Origin: Pyramidobacter sp.
GTDB lineage: Bacteria; Synergistota; Synergistia; Synergistales; Dethiosulfovibrionaceae
NCBI GenBank assembly: GCA_016286835.1
Contig: JAEEUD010000049.1
Coordinates: 1-9,617 of the forward strand
Direction: 5' to 3'
Length of the DNA stretch: 9,617 nucleotides
The notes below the pieces were generated by a model. That model worked only from the letters and a program-made list of their open reading frames with translations, searched no databases and had not been told where the DNA came from. The translations under genes and the position numbers were made by a program. This document shows, piece by piece, positions 1-6,975 of the stretch. How positions within the stretch are numbered: the first letter of the stretch is position 1; each line of letters starts with the position of its first letter.

Positions 1-40
1 TATTGAACTGCTTCGGCTAAGTCAACAGCGGAAAAAAACA

Positions 41-103
41 AAAAAGAGTTCCCCAGTATGACGAGCCCGATAACGGGCCAGCCACATATGGGGAACTCTT
101 TTT
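41..103. terminator. Long hairpin, probable bidirectional transcription terminator
   Basis: Arms aaaaagagttcccca (41-55) and tggggaactcttttt (89-103) pair perfectly over 15 bp. After one bulged G (56), tatg (57-60) pairs with cata (85-88). Inside these sits a second small hairpin, gcccg (65-69) with cgggc (74-78), around a 4-nt ataa loop. The outer arm ends in a T run on the plus strand and, read from the minus strand, in an even longer T-rich tail (complement of 32-46). This is the usual form of an intrinsic terminator that works in both directions. It could end the minus-strand symporter transcript, 135 nt past its stop codon, and a plus-strand gene lying left of the window. Confidence 0.75.
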
Positions 104-172
104 GCTGTCATATGATTGACTTTATTATTGAGTGATTCAGTGCGTTTTATCGCAAGGAGTCGCCACAAACCG

Positions 173-204
173 AGCCGCCGTGCGGATCCTTACGCACGGC
201 GGCT
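173..204 (-). terminator. Hairpin downstream of the symporter gene, probable terminator
   Basis: Perfect 12-bp arms agccgccgtgcg (173-184) and cgcacggcggct (193-204) enclose an 8-nt loop. The hairpin begins 33 nt beyond the stop codon of the minus-strand symporter. The tail that follows on the minus strand is only mildly T-rich (ggtttgtgg), so termination here may be incomplete and helped by the stronger hairpin at 41-103. The arm resembles those of the hairpin at 2899-2935 and of the sequence at the right edge of the window. Confidence 0.55.
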
Positions 205-237
205 TGATCGTTATCTGTTTGTTCCACGCAAAACAAT

Positions 238-1461
238 TCAGGCGGCGTTTCCCTGTTTTTTGCCGCGCTTCAGCAGCGCTTCGAGGAAGATCGCGGCGGC
301 GCCGTCGGAGCTTGCGTTACAGGCCGATTCAAAGCTGTCCTGCGCGATGTCGAGCGCCGTGAGCAGCCCCAGCATCCCCGCGTCGAATCCGAGCTGCGTC
401 TGGAACAGTCCCAGCGCGGCCGTCACAGCGCCGCCAGGTACGCCGGGAGCGACGATGACGACGAGCACGAGACGCAGGATAAACGGCAAAACATCGGCAA
501 ACGCCGGCATCGTGCCGTTTTTCAGCGTCAGGATCGCCACCGCCCCGACCGTGAGCGTGATCATCGAACCGGGCAGATAGTTTGACGCGCACAGCGGACA
601 GAGGAAACTGGCCATTTCCTCGCTGACGCCGTTTCTCACGGCGCAGGATTTCGATACGGGAATGACGGCTGACGAAGACTGCGTTCCCAGCGCAGCCACG
701 TAGACGGGCAGCGCGTTTCCCATCAGAAGGAGGGGACTTTTGCCCGTGACCGCGCCCGCGGCACTGTACTCGAACAGAAGCAAAGAGCTTTGGAGCACGA
801 TGATCAACGCGCTCACGCCGGAAAAGGCGCTGATGACCTTGAACACGGCTCCCGAAAAAGCCAGCGCAGCGAAAATGCCGAACACGTAGAACGGCAGACA
901 CGGCACGATGACGCGCCGCACGAGCAGATCGACGATCTTCTCCAGTCCGGCGGCGGCGCTGCGCAGTCCCGAGTGTCCCGTGGTCGAGATGCCGGCGCCG
1001 AGAATGAACGCCGTCAGCGTCGCGCTCATGCCGTCCATGATGGGCGGAAAGCCGATCTTGAAAAGTGCCGTGACCTTCTCCGCGCCGCCCGCTTCAAACT
1101 GCGACAGCTGCACGCCGGCCGGCAGCAGGCTCGGCAGCGTAAGACGGGCGCACCAGAAGGCGGCGGTCCCGGCAGCGCAGAGCATCAGCGCCGAAAGCAG
1201 GACCGTCGAGGCCAGCGCCCGTCCCGCGCCTTTCCCCAGACCGGCGATTCCGGAGGTGACATAGCCGAGCACAAGCAGCGGCACGCTGTAATCGAGGAAT
1301 TCCTTAAACAGCGCGTTGAATGTGGCCGTGACGCGCACAGGAAGCGAAAATCCCGCAGCTCTCATCGCCAGCCCGAAGACGCTGCCCAGCGCGATCGCCG
1401 CGGCAAGGCGAATGAGCAGCGCAAAACGGCTTTTGAGCGGCGCCGTTTTTTCATGACCCAT
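238..1461 (-). CDS. Dicarboxylate/amino acid:cation symporter (DAACS/SLC1 family)
   Basis: A 407-residue inner-membrane protein, of normal length for the glutamate/aspartate/serine symporter family, which imports amino or dicarboxylic acids with Na+ or H+. Family landmarks in order: hydrophobic N-terminal helices; hairpin-1 serine-rich motif GTQSSSAVIP (259-268); TM7 with CASNYLPGS (291-299) where GltPh has the NMDGT motif; hairpin-2 APGVPGG (338-344); TM8 LDIAQDSFESACNASSD (370-386). TM8 keeps Asp371, Asp375, Asn382 and Asp386, equivalent to GltPh D390, D394, N401 and D405. The position of the substrate-carboxylate arginine (R397) is Glu378, and the TM7 ion-site aspartate is replaced (apparently by Pro297). 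The family is clear; the substrate is not, and acidic amino acids are unlikely. The ATG has AGAAAGGAG 8 nt upstream. The gene has its own promoter and is transcribed away from the efflux cluster, so a functional link to it is not evident. Confidence 0.9.
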   Translation of the reverse strand: MGHEKTAPLKSRFALLIRLAAAIALGSVFGLAMRAAGFSLPVRVTATFNALFKEFLDYSVPLLVLGYVTSGIAGLGKGAGRALASTVLLSALMLCAAGTAAFWCARLTLPSLLPAGVQLSQFEAGGAEKVTALFKIGFPPIMDGMSATLTAFILGAGISTTGHSGLRSAAAGLEKIVDLLVRRVIVPCLPFYVFGIFAALAFSGAVFKVISAFSGVSALIIVLQSSLLLFEYSAAGAVTGKSPLLLMGNALPVYVAALGTQSSSAVIPVSKSCAVRNGVSEEMASFLCPLCASNYLPGSMITLTVGAVAILTLKNGTMPAFADVLPFILRLVLVVIVAPGVPGGAVTAALGLFQTQLGFDAGMLGLLTALDIAQDSFESACNASSDGAAAIFLEALLKRGKKQGNAA

Positions 1462-1494
1462 GGGAAAAACTCCTTTCTCTTACCTTTTATTACT

Positions 1495-1524
1495 TATATA
1501 CGACGCCGGAGCCCGTTCTGTCAA
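1495..1524 (-). promoter_or_regulatory. Sigma70-type promoter for the symporter gene
   Basis: Read on the minus strand, a consensus -35 TTGACA (complement of 1519-1524) is followed after 18 bp by TATATA (complement of 1495-1500). The expected start point lies about 25-30 nt before the ATG at 1461, leaving a short leader that contains AGAAAGGAG. The site is seen directly in sequence; its activity is inferred. Confidence 0.75.
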
Positions 1525-1532
1525 GAAAATAC

Positions 1533-1561
1533 TTGCTCAATGAAGCATAAAGTAATAAAAT
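1533..1561 (+). promoter_or_regulatory. Putative promoter of the damaged channel gene
   Basis: TTGCTC (1533-1538) and TAAAAT (1556-1561) are separated by 17 bp, in an AT-rich stretch that contrasts with the GC-rich surroundings. The site lies back to back with the minus-strand symporter promoter. Its -35 box is imperfect, so confidence is moderate. The ribosome binding site AAGGAG (1586-1591) follows, 9 nt before the ATG at 1601. Confidence 0.5.
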
Positions 1562-1600
1562 TATTCATATAGATTATCTGGCAAAAAGGAGCTACATCTC

Positions 1601-2885
1601 ATGAGGATGAAAAAAAGCACCCGAGCCGCGCTGGCGCTGTCGGCGTTCCTGCTCGGACTGAAAGACCGCTTCAAGCGCGCTCGGCCCGATGCTCAGCCTC
1701 CAGGGTCAGGGCGGCGCCTACGACAACATTCCCCGCCAGCCTGACAACGACCTGTCGGCCCGCGTCGCCGTGAGCCAGAACCTCTATTCCGGCGGAGCCA
1801 ACCAGGCCCGCAGCCGTCAGGGCAAGCTCGGTGTGAAGCAGGCGGAACAGTCGCTTGCCGACATGAAGGAGACCGTCGCGCAAAGTGTGTGGAACGCCTT
1901 CTACGACGTGCTTTTCCGCCTCGAAGTGGTGCACGCCCAGAACGACGCGCTGGAATACTATACCAACGCCGAAAAAGTACTGACTTCGGGCCGTTCGTCG
2001 GGCCTCGACCTCAGTCGTGTGCGCCAGCAGAAGGAAAACGCCCGCTCGCAAAGCTACGCGGCCGTCAACAACCTCGGCGCCTCGCGCATCGAACTGTGCC
2101 GCCTGCTTCGTCTGCCGCCGCAGACGCAATTTAACCTTGCCGGCTCACTCGAAGAGGGCCTGCCCTCCGTTGAGGAGGCGTCCGCACTGCCGGACGATCC
2201 CGCCGGCGAGCTGAAAGAGACTCTCGCCAGACGCAGCGACTACCAGGCTCTGATCACCGCCCGCGATTCGAAAGCCCAGGATATCACGATCGCGAAAGCC
2301 GGCCTGAGACCGTCGCTGTTGCTGACCAGCGCCTATCGCTTCGGCTATCGCTCGAACGGCCAGCCCGCGGGCCAGTCCCCGATGGAACCCCCTGCCAGTG
2401 ACAGCGAGAACCAGTGGATCGCCACGCTGACGCTCAACGTGCCCGTCTTTGATAACGGCGCGACAAGCGGCAGAGTACGTACCGCCAGGGGCGAACTGGA
2501 AGCGGCCGAGCACGCCGTCGCCGAGAAAGAGGAGCGCGTCCGCTCCGAGATCGCCACGAACTGGCTCAGCCTGCAAAATGCCCTTGCGAGCCTTGCCGCG
2601 TCGCGAGCCAGCGTCAAGCGGGCACAGGAGAGTTTGAAGCTCGCCGAGAGCGGCTACCGCAAACGCGGCAACACCCAGATCGACGTGCTCCAGACCAGAA
2701 ACGACCTGACAAACGCCCTCCAGCAGCAGGCCATGGCCCTCAAAAACGCGCGCTTCGCGCAAGGCGCGCTGTGGAAGGCGCAGGGCGTGTTCACCGAAAA
2801 AGCGTTCCGTACACCCGTCGACAAGCCGGCCGGAAAGAAACGCCTTCCAGGTAAAGCGCCGCTCGAGAAGCTGTTCCGCGAATAA
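1601..2885 (+). pseudogene. TolC-like outer-membrane efflux channel, damaged by N-terminal deletion and frameshift
   Basis: The ATG at 1601, with AAGGAG 9 nt upstream, opens a signal-peptide-like start (MRMKKSTRAALALSAFLLGL). This frame then runs into unrelated residues and stops at 1742-1744 after 47 codons. The channel body continues in the next frame, open from 1662 to the stop at 2885, beginning KTASSALGPMLSLQGQG. Against the intact paralog at 6976-8385 (RSKASSAALGPYLSLQGQG), about 53 residues (roughly 160 nt) are missing between signal peptide and body, including the start of the first long helix. The remaining body (about 400 codons) has no further stop and carries both outer-membrane efflux protein repeats. 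Local differences are YRKRGNTQID where the paralog has YREGVNTQLD, a loop 4 residues shorter before LDLSRVRQQ, and a longer basic C-terminal tail. The internal ATG at 1689 has no Shine-Dalgarno and would give an unexported fragment. One extra base in the AAA at 1661-1663 would explain the frame change, so a sequencing indel on top of a real deletion is possible. Confidence 0.8.
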
Positions 2886-2898
2886 CACACGGCAAAAT

Positions 2899-2935
2899 CA
2901 CGCCGCCGTCCGGAAAAGATCCGGACGGCGGCGTG
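2899..2935 (+). terminator. Strong GC-rich hairpin, probable terminator after the damaged channel gene
   Basis: Perfect 15-bp arms: cacgccgccgtccgg (2899-2913) pairs with ccggacggcggcgtg (2921-2935), around a 7-nt aaaagat loop. It starts 13 nt after the stop codon and is followed by a short T-containing tail (ccgttta). The outer flanks (cggca and tgccg) could extend the stem in a different register. It separates the damaged gene from the tetR promoter that begins at 2979, so the efflux operon is unlikely to depend on readthrough from upstream. Confidence 0.7.
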
Positions 2936-2978
2936 CCGTTTATGTGTCGAGGGCAGAAATGATGAGCCGCGATCCACG

Positions 2979-3007
2979 TTGACAAACGAGTTGTCCGCGA
3001 GTATGAT
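2979..3007 (+). promoter_or_regulatory. Strong sigma70-type promoter of the efflux operon
   Basis: Consensus TTGACA (2979-2984) and near-consensus TATGAT (3002-3007) have the ideal 17-bp spacing. The start point is expected near 3013-3016, about 70 nt before the tetR start codon. No comparable promoter is seen in the 63-nt gap before the pump gene, so this is probably the main promoter for tetR and the efflux genes together. Confidence 0.8.
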
Positions 3008-3021
3008 ACGCACATTCATTT

Positions 3022-3040
3022 AAATGACTGGCGGTCATTT
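3022..3040 (+). promoter_or_regulatory. Palindromic operator, probable TetR-family binding site
   Basis: AAATGAC (3022-3028) and GTCATTT (3034-3040) are perfect inverted arms around TGGCG. A short perfect palindrome of this size, placed about 15 bp after the -10 box and over the first transcribed bases, is typical of an autoregulatory TetR-family operator. A bound dimer would block promoter clearance. The palindrome is seen directly; the assignment to the adjacent regulator is inferred from position. Confidence 0.7.
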
Positions 3041-3084
3041 TTATTGCATCCGGTCAATGTGAACATGCCGGAAGAACGGGGGTG

Positions 3085-3720
3085 ATGAGTAACGTGCCGA
3101 GGATGCTTGAGGAAAAACGCGAACTGATCGCCGCGGTGATGCGCGAGAAGGTGTTCGAGTGCACCTGCGCGCTGCTGCGCGAGGAAGGCTGGCGTGCGTT
3201 CACGATGGAAAAGCTGGCCGCCCGCATGGGCGTGGCCAAGGGGACGCTGTACAACTATTTCAGGGACAAGGAAAGCGTCATCCTCTTCATCCGCGATCAG
3301 GTGTCGGCACACGTGGCCGCTGAGCTGGAAGCGAAGATGGAGCGCACTGCCGACACGCGGGCGCTGCTGGAGACGTGCATCGTCGAGATGCTGCGCGGCA
3401 TGAAGGAGTATCACTTCCTGCACGCGCCTCTGGGCGAGATCGTGCTTCGCCGTCTGGGGACGGACGCTTTGCGCGACATTTCCGACGATGGCGGAGCGCC
3501 TCGCCGGGCGCTGACGAAGCTGATCGAGCGGGGCATGAGAGAAGGAGTCTTCCGCCCCGGCGACGCGGCTCTGACGGCGGCGCTCGTCCAGTCGGCAGTG
3601 GCCGGCGTGGACATGGGCTGCTGCTTTGACGGACTGCTCGACACGGAGTCGGAAAAGGTGCAGGAGGCGCTGTGCGGCGTCATCCTGCGGGGGATCTGCA
3701 CAGAAACAATGAGTGATTGA
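3085..3720 (+). CDS. TetR/AcrR-family transcriptional repressor of the efflux operon
   Basis: A one-domain-plus-ligand-pocket regulator of about 211 residues, normal for the family. The N-terminal TetR helix-turn-helix is clear: a helix (REKVFECTCALLREEGWRAF), then FTMEKLAARMGVAKGTLYNYF, followed by RDKESVI, within the first 67 residues. The variable C-terminal helices would form the ligand-binding and dimer domain, and their sequence does not reveal the ligand. The start is ambiguous: GTG at 3082 is directly followed by ATG at 3085. I prefer the ATG, with GGAAG (3070-3074) 10 nt before it; the G-run at 3078-3082 would be too close. The pump gene follows after 63 nt on the same strand. The palindrome at 3022-3040 suggests that it represses its own transcript and the downstream efflux genes. 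It is a local regulator by position; the target is inferred. Confidence 0.9.
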   Translation: MSNVPRMLEEKRELIAAVMREKVFECTCALLREEGWRAFTMEKLAARMGVAKGTLYNYFRDKESVILFIRDQVSAHVAAELEAKMERTADTRALLETCIVEMLRGMKEYHFLHAPLGEIVLRRLGTDALRDISDDGGAPRRALTKLIERGMREGVFRPGDAALTAALVQSAVAGVDMGCCFDGLLDTESEKVQEALCGVILRGICTETMSD

Positions 3721-3783
3721 GGCCCCGTGATATTTCGGGAATCCGCGGCCCCAGATCATTCATAAGCAATAGGAGGAGAGAGC

Positions 3784-6700
3784 ATGAAAGTAACGAATAC
3801 CGCGCTTCGGCGGCCGGTCACGGTCATCGTGCTGACGCTGGCGCTGGTGTATTTCGGCATTTACGCCTATTTCAACATGGGCATGGAGCAGACGCCCGAC
3901 GTCGACCTCCCCGTCGTCATGGTGACGACGACGATGCGGGGCGCCACGGCGGCGGTCATGGACAATGACGTGACCGACGTACTCGAGGAGCAGATCAACA
4001 CGATCAGCGGCATCGAGAGCCTGTCTTCGTCAAGCTACATGGGCGCGGCCGTCACCGTCATCGAGTTCGACATGGAGCGCGACATCGACGCCGCGGCGGC
4101 CGACGTGCGCGACAAGGTCAACGCCGCCAAGGCGAATCTGCCCAGCGAGGCCGACGAGCCGCTCATCTCCAAGCTGGACATCAACGACTCGCCCGTGGTG
4201 ATGTTCTCGGTCACGGGCCCGGCGCCGTACAGGGACAAGGTGTACTTCGTCGACAAGGTGGCCAAGGTCAAGCTGCAGTCGATCAACGGCGTCGGCAACA
4301 TCAACACGCCCGGCCTGCGCGACCGCGAGATCCGCGTCTGGATCGACCCGGTGCGCCTGCGCAGCCGCGGCCTGGTGGTGCAGGACCTCAGCAACGCCAT
4401 CGCCAGCAAGCACGTGGAGCTGCCGGCAGGCAGCCTGAGCATCGACCGCTTCAAGATGGACCTGCGCATCGAAGGCGAGTACTCGTCGGTCGAGGAAATG
4501 AAAAGCCTGCCGATCACGACGCGGAACGGCGTCGTCATCCGCCTCGGCGACGTGGCCGACGTTGAAGACGGTTTCGAGGAGCTGAGCAACACCGCCTACG
4601 ACAACGGTCAGCAGACGATCCTCGTGGCCGTGCAGAAGCAGCGCGGCGCCAACGAAGTCGCCACCTGCGACGCGGTGCTGAAAGGCTTTGAGGAGATCAA
4701 GAAGCTCGTGCCCGAGGGCATGAACATGGAGCTGGTCTACAACAAATCCGACTTCATCAAGAGGTCGATGAAAGGCGTGGCCACCGACGTCGTGCAGGCC
4801 GTCGCGCTCTGCTCGCTGCTGATGCTGTTCTTCCTCCAGACGTTCCGCGCCACGTTCGTCACCGTCATCTCCATGCCCGTCTGCCTGATCGGGTCGTTCG
4901 TGGCCATGAAGGGCTTCGGCGTGACGATCAACAACCTCTCGATGATGGGCATCTCGCTGGCCGTCGGCATGGTCGTCGACGCCACCACCGTCATCCTCGA
5001 GAACGTCGACCACCACATGAAGCAGGGGATGCTGCCGTTCGACGCGGCGCAGAAGGGCACCGACGAAGTGGCCTTCTCGGTCCTCGGCGGCTCGCTGACG
5101 ACCATCGGCGTGTTCGCGCCCGTGGCGTTCATGGGCGGCATCATCGGACGCTTCTTCTTCCACTTCGGCATCACGGTCGTCGTCACGATCACGCTCTCGC
5201 TGATCCTGGCGATGACGCTGACACCGTTTTTGTGCTCTCGCCTGCTCGTGAATCGCGCGCCGGGACGGATCGCTCGCTTCTGCGACGGGCTCCTGGGGCT
5301 GCTTGAAAAGGGCTACCGCAAGGTGCTCTCGGCGGCCGTGCACCACAAGACGGTCACGATCGCGATCGCGCTGGCCGTCTTCGCCGGCGGCATCGTCATC
5401 GCCGGCAAAGTCGGCACGGCGTTCCAGGCCAACGACGACAACGGCATGTTCATGATCAAGTGCGAGCTCCAGAGCGGCACGGAGATCGAGGAAACGGGCC
5501 GTGTCCTCGAGAGCATGTCCGAGGTGCTGCGCCGCAACAAGGCCGTGCGCCGCACGATGTTCGGCGCCGGCGTCGACAGCGGCAGCGAGTCGAACAAGGG
5601 CACGATCTACGTCGATCTGGTCCCGCGTCAGCAGCGCAACGAGCAGAAGATCATCATGGAAGAGTGCCGCGCGGCGCTGAAAGGCTTCCGCGACGTGATC
5701 ATGAACTTCCAGACGTGGGGCGGCAAGGACTGTGAGATGGTGCTGTCCGGCGCCCAGACCGAAAAGCTCATCGAAGTGGCAAAGCTGATCACCGCCGACA
5801 TGGCGAAGACCGGCGACGTGCGCGACATCGAGACCGACGTGCGACTCGACAAGCCGCAGGTCAACGTCCACATCGACCGCAACATGACCGACGCCATGAA
5901 CGTCGACGTGCGCTCGCTCTCCACGGAGATCCAGGCCTACTTCGGCGGCGTCAAGGCCGGCGTGTATAAAGAAGGCGGCTTCCGCTACGACATCCGCCTG
6001 ATGGCCCGCCGCGACAACCGCCGCAGCCTCGACGACCTGCAGATCGTCTCGTTCAAGAACGGTCAGGGCGACATCGTCCAGGCGCCCGGCCTCATCACCA
6101 TGGAGAAAGTTCTCGCGCCCAGCGTCGTCAAGCGCTACAACCGTCAGACCTCGCTGACCATCTCCTGCAACGCCGAGAAGCATTTCTCGCCCGGACAGGC
6201 GATGACGCTGATCGAGGAGCTGGCCGAAAAGCACATCCCGCAGGGCGAGGGCATCAGCATCCAGCCCTCCGGCCGCACCAAGTCGCAGCAGGACAACTTC
6301 GCGCGCCTGCTGAACGTGCTCATCATCGCCATCTCGCTGGTGTACATCATCATGTGCGTGCAGTTCGAGTCGTTCCTGCACCCGTTCACGGTCATGTTCT
6401 CGCTGCCGCTGATGACGCCCGGCACGTTCCTGATGCTGTATCTGCTCGACTGCCGCCTCGACGTGATGGCTTACATGGGCATCATCCTGCTCGTCGGCAT
6501 CGTCGTCAACAACGGCATCATCCTCGTCGACTTCATCAACCAGAACCGCCTGCGCGGCATGGATAAAGTTGCCGCGGCCATCGACGCCGGCCCGCGCCGT
6601 CTGCGCGCCATCCTCATCACCTCGCTGTCAACGATGATCGGCGCCATCCCCGCCGCGCTCAAGCTGAGCGAGGGCTCGGAATCGCGCCAGCCCATGTCGG

Positions 6701-6828
6701 CGGCGCTCTTCGGGGGACTGTTCACCTCGACGCTGCTGACGCTGCTCGTCATCCCGGTGATATACATCGTGCTCGACAACATCAAGGAGTTCTTCGGCCG
6801 CAAGCTGTTCCAGAAAGCGCTGCCGTAA
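3784..6828 (+). CDS. RND-family multidrug efflux pump, inner-membrane subunit (HAE-1, AcrB-like)
   Basis: This proton-driven pump subunit of 1014 residues is close to the usual 1020-1050. It would sit as a trimer in the inner membrane and hand substrates to the adaptor and channel. Visible features: TM1 at 10-30 after the typical RRPV start; a first large periplasmic porter/docking loop (about 31-335); TM2-6 (about 335-488), with TM4 GMVVDATTVILENV at 395-408; TM7 near 523-541; a second periplasmic loop to about 838; and TM8-12 to the C-terminus, ending in the family-typical TLLVIPVIYI. In the proton relay, Asp399 matches AcrB D407, but the D408 position is Ala400. In TM10, VVNNGIILVDF places Asn909 where AcrB has K940, a change common in non-AcrB HAE-1 pumps. 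The TM11 region keeps RLRAILITS. AGGAGG (3771-3776) lies 7 nt before the ATG. The pump precedes its channel and adaptor genes in the operon. The substrate cannot be read from sequence. Confidence 0.95.
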   Translation: MKVTNTALRRPVTVIVLTLALVYFGIYAYFNMGMEQTPDVDLPVVMVTTTMRGATAAVMDNDVTDVLEEQINTISGIESLSSSSYMGAAVTVIEFDMERDIDAAAADVRDKVNAAKANLPSEADEPLISKLDINDSPVVMFSVTGPAPYRDKVYFVDKVAKVKLQSINGVGNINTPGLRDREIRVWIDPVRLRSRGLVVQDLSNAIASKHVELPAGSLSIDRFKMDLRIEGEYSSVEEMKSLPITTRNGVVIRLGDVADVEDGFEELSNTAYDNGQQTILVAVQKQRGANEVATCDAVLKGFEEIKKLVPEGMNMELVYNKSDFIKRSMKGVATDVVQAVALCSLLMLFFLQTFRATFVTVISMPVCLIGSFVAMKGFGVTINNLSMMGISLAVGMVVDATTVILENVDHHMKQGMLPFDAAQKGTDEVAFSVLGGSLTTIGVFAPVAFMGGIIGRFFFHFGITVVVTITLSLILAMTLTPFLCSRLLVNRAPGRIARFCDGLLGLLEKGYRKVLSAAVHHKTVTIAIALAVFAGGIVIAGKVGTAFQANDDNGMFMIKCELQSGTEIEETGRVLESMSEVLRRNKAVRRTMFGAGVDSGSESNKGTIYVDLVPRQQRNEQKIIMEECRAALKGFRDVIMNFQTWGGKDCEMVLSGAQTEKLIEVAKLITADMAKTGDVRDIETDVRLDKPQVNVHIDRNMTDAMNVDVRSLSTEIQAYFGGVKAGVYKEGGFRYDIRLMARRDNRRSLDDLQIVSFKNGQGDIVQAPGLITMEKVLAPSVVKRYNRQTSLTISCNAEKHFSPGQAMTLIEELAEKHIPQGEGISIQPSGRTKSQQDNFARLLNVLIIAISLVYIIMCVQFESFLHPFTVMFSLPLMTPGTFLMLYLLDCRLDVMAYMGIILLVGIVVNNGIILVDFINQNRLRGMDKVAAAIDAGPRRLRAILITSLSTMIGAIPAALKLSEGSESRQPMSAALFGGLFTSTLLTLLVIPVIYIVLDNIKEFFGRKLFQKALP

Positions 6829-6840
6829 ATTCTAAAGCAG

Positions 6841-6951
6841 ATTCAAAGCCAACACGAAGACACAAAGGAGCCTTTGGAGCCAACCGTTCGCCGTTCGTTC
6901 TGGATTTCTGTCTTTTATTTTTCTTTGTGTCTTTGTGTTATGGGTTTGAAT
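6841..6951 (+). repeat. Long imperfect inverted repeat in the pump-channel spacer
   Basis: The 147-nt spacer between the pump stop (6828) and the channel start (6976) holds two arms. aacacgaagacacaaagga (6851-6869) pairs with 6921-6939 over 19 bp including two G-U pairs. The outer flanks attcaaa (6841-6847) and tttgaat (6945-6951) also pair. The loop of about 51 nt contains cctttggagccaaccgttcg and a T-rich run. The spacer is AT-richer than its neighbours. ATTCAAAGC occurs at 6841-6849 and again at 6950-6958, so the segment is flanked by a 9-bp direct repeat. It may be a small non-coding repeat element or an RNA structure that tunes expression inside the operon. The right arm lacks a run of U after it, so it is not a classic terminator. 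The channel ribosome binding site (AAAGGAG, 6959-6965) lies just outside it. Confidence 0.7.
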
Positions 6952-6975
6952 TCAAAGCAAAGGAGCTGTAAAACC

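Noticed and set aside
2..61. Short open frame at the left edge (…LLRLSQQRKKTKKSSPV, stop 59-61) as the end of an upstream gene
   Set aside because: The stop would lie inside the strong hairpin at 41-103, and the last residues are dictated by the A-rich arm. Nothing else supports coding, so I leave it out.
790..1572. 260-codon plus-strand open frame opposite the symporter gene
   Set aside because: The translation is rich in Arg, His, Gln and Glu with no domain or membrane pattern, as expected for an antisense shadow of a GC-rich membrane protein gene. The minus-strand frame has clear family motifs.
1689..2885. ATG at 1689 as the start of a functional 398-residue channel protein
   Set aside because: There is no Shine-Dalgarno before it, no signal peptide, and homology to the intact paralog begins upstream of it, at 1662.
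3721..3783. Attenuator or second promoter between tetR and the pump
   Set aside because: Only weak pairing (ggcc with ggcc, and cccg with cggg) is visible, with no T run and no convincing -35/-10 pair. The gap is adequately explained as spacer plus ribosome binding site.
4030..6381. 783-codon minus-strand open frame inside the pump gene
   Set aside because: It is long only because of high GC and codon bias. The product is a repetitive Asp/His/Val/Arg mixture, an antisense artefact, while the plus-strand frame is an unmistakable RND pump.
6874..6975. N-terminal extension of the intact channel gene from a TTG codon
   Set aside because: The extension lies in the inverted-repeat spacer. The ATG at 6976 has a good ribosome binding site and begins a perfect signal peptide.
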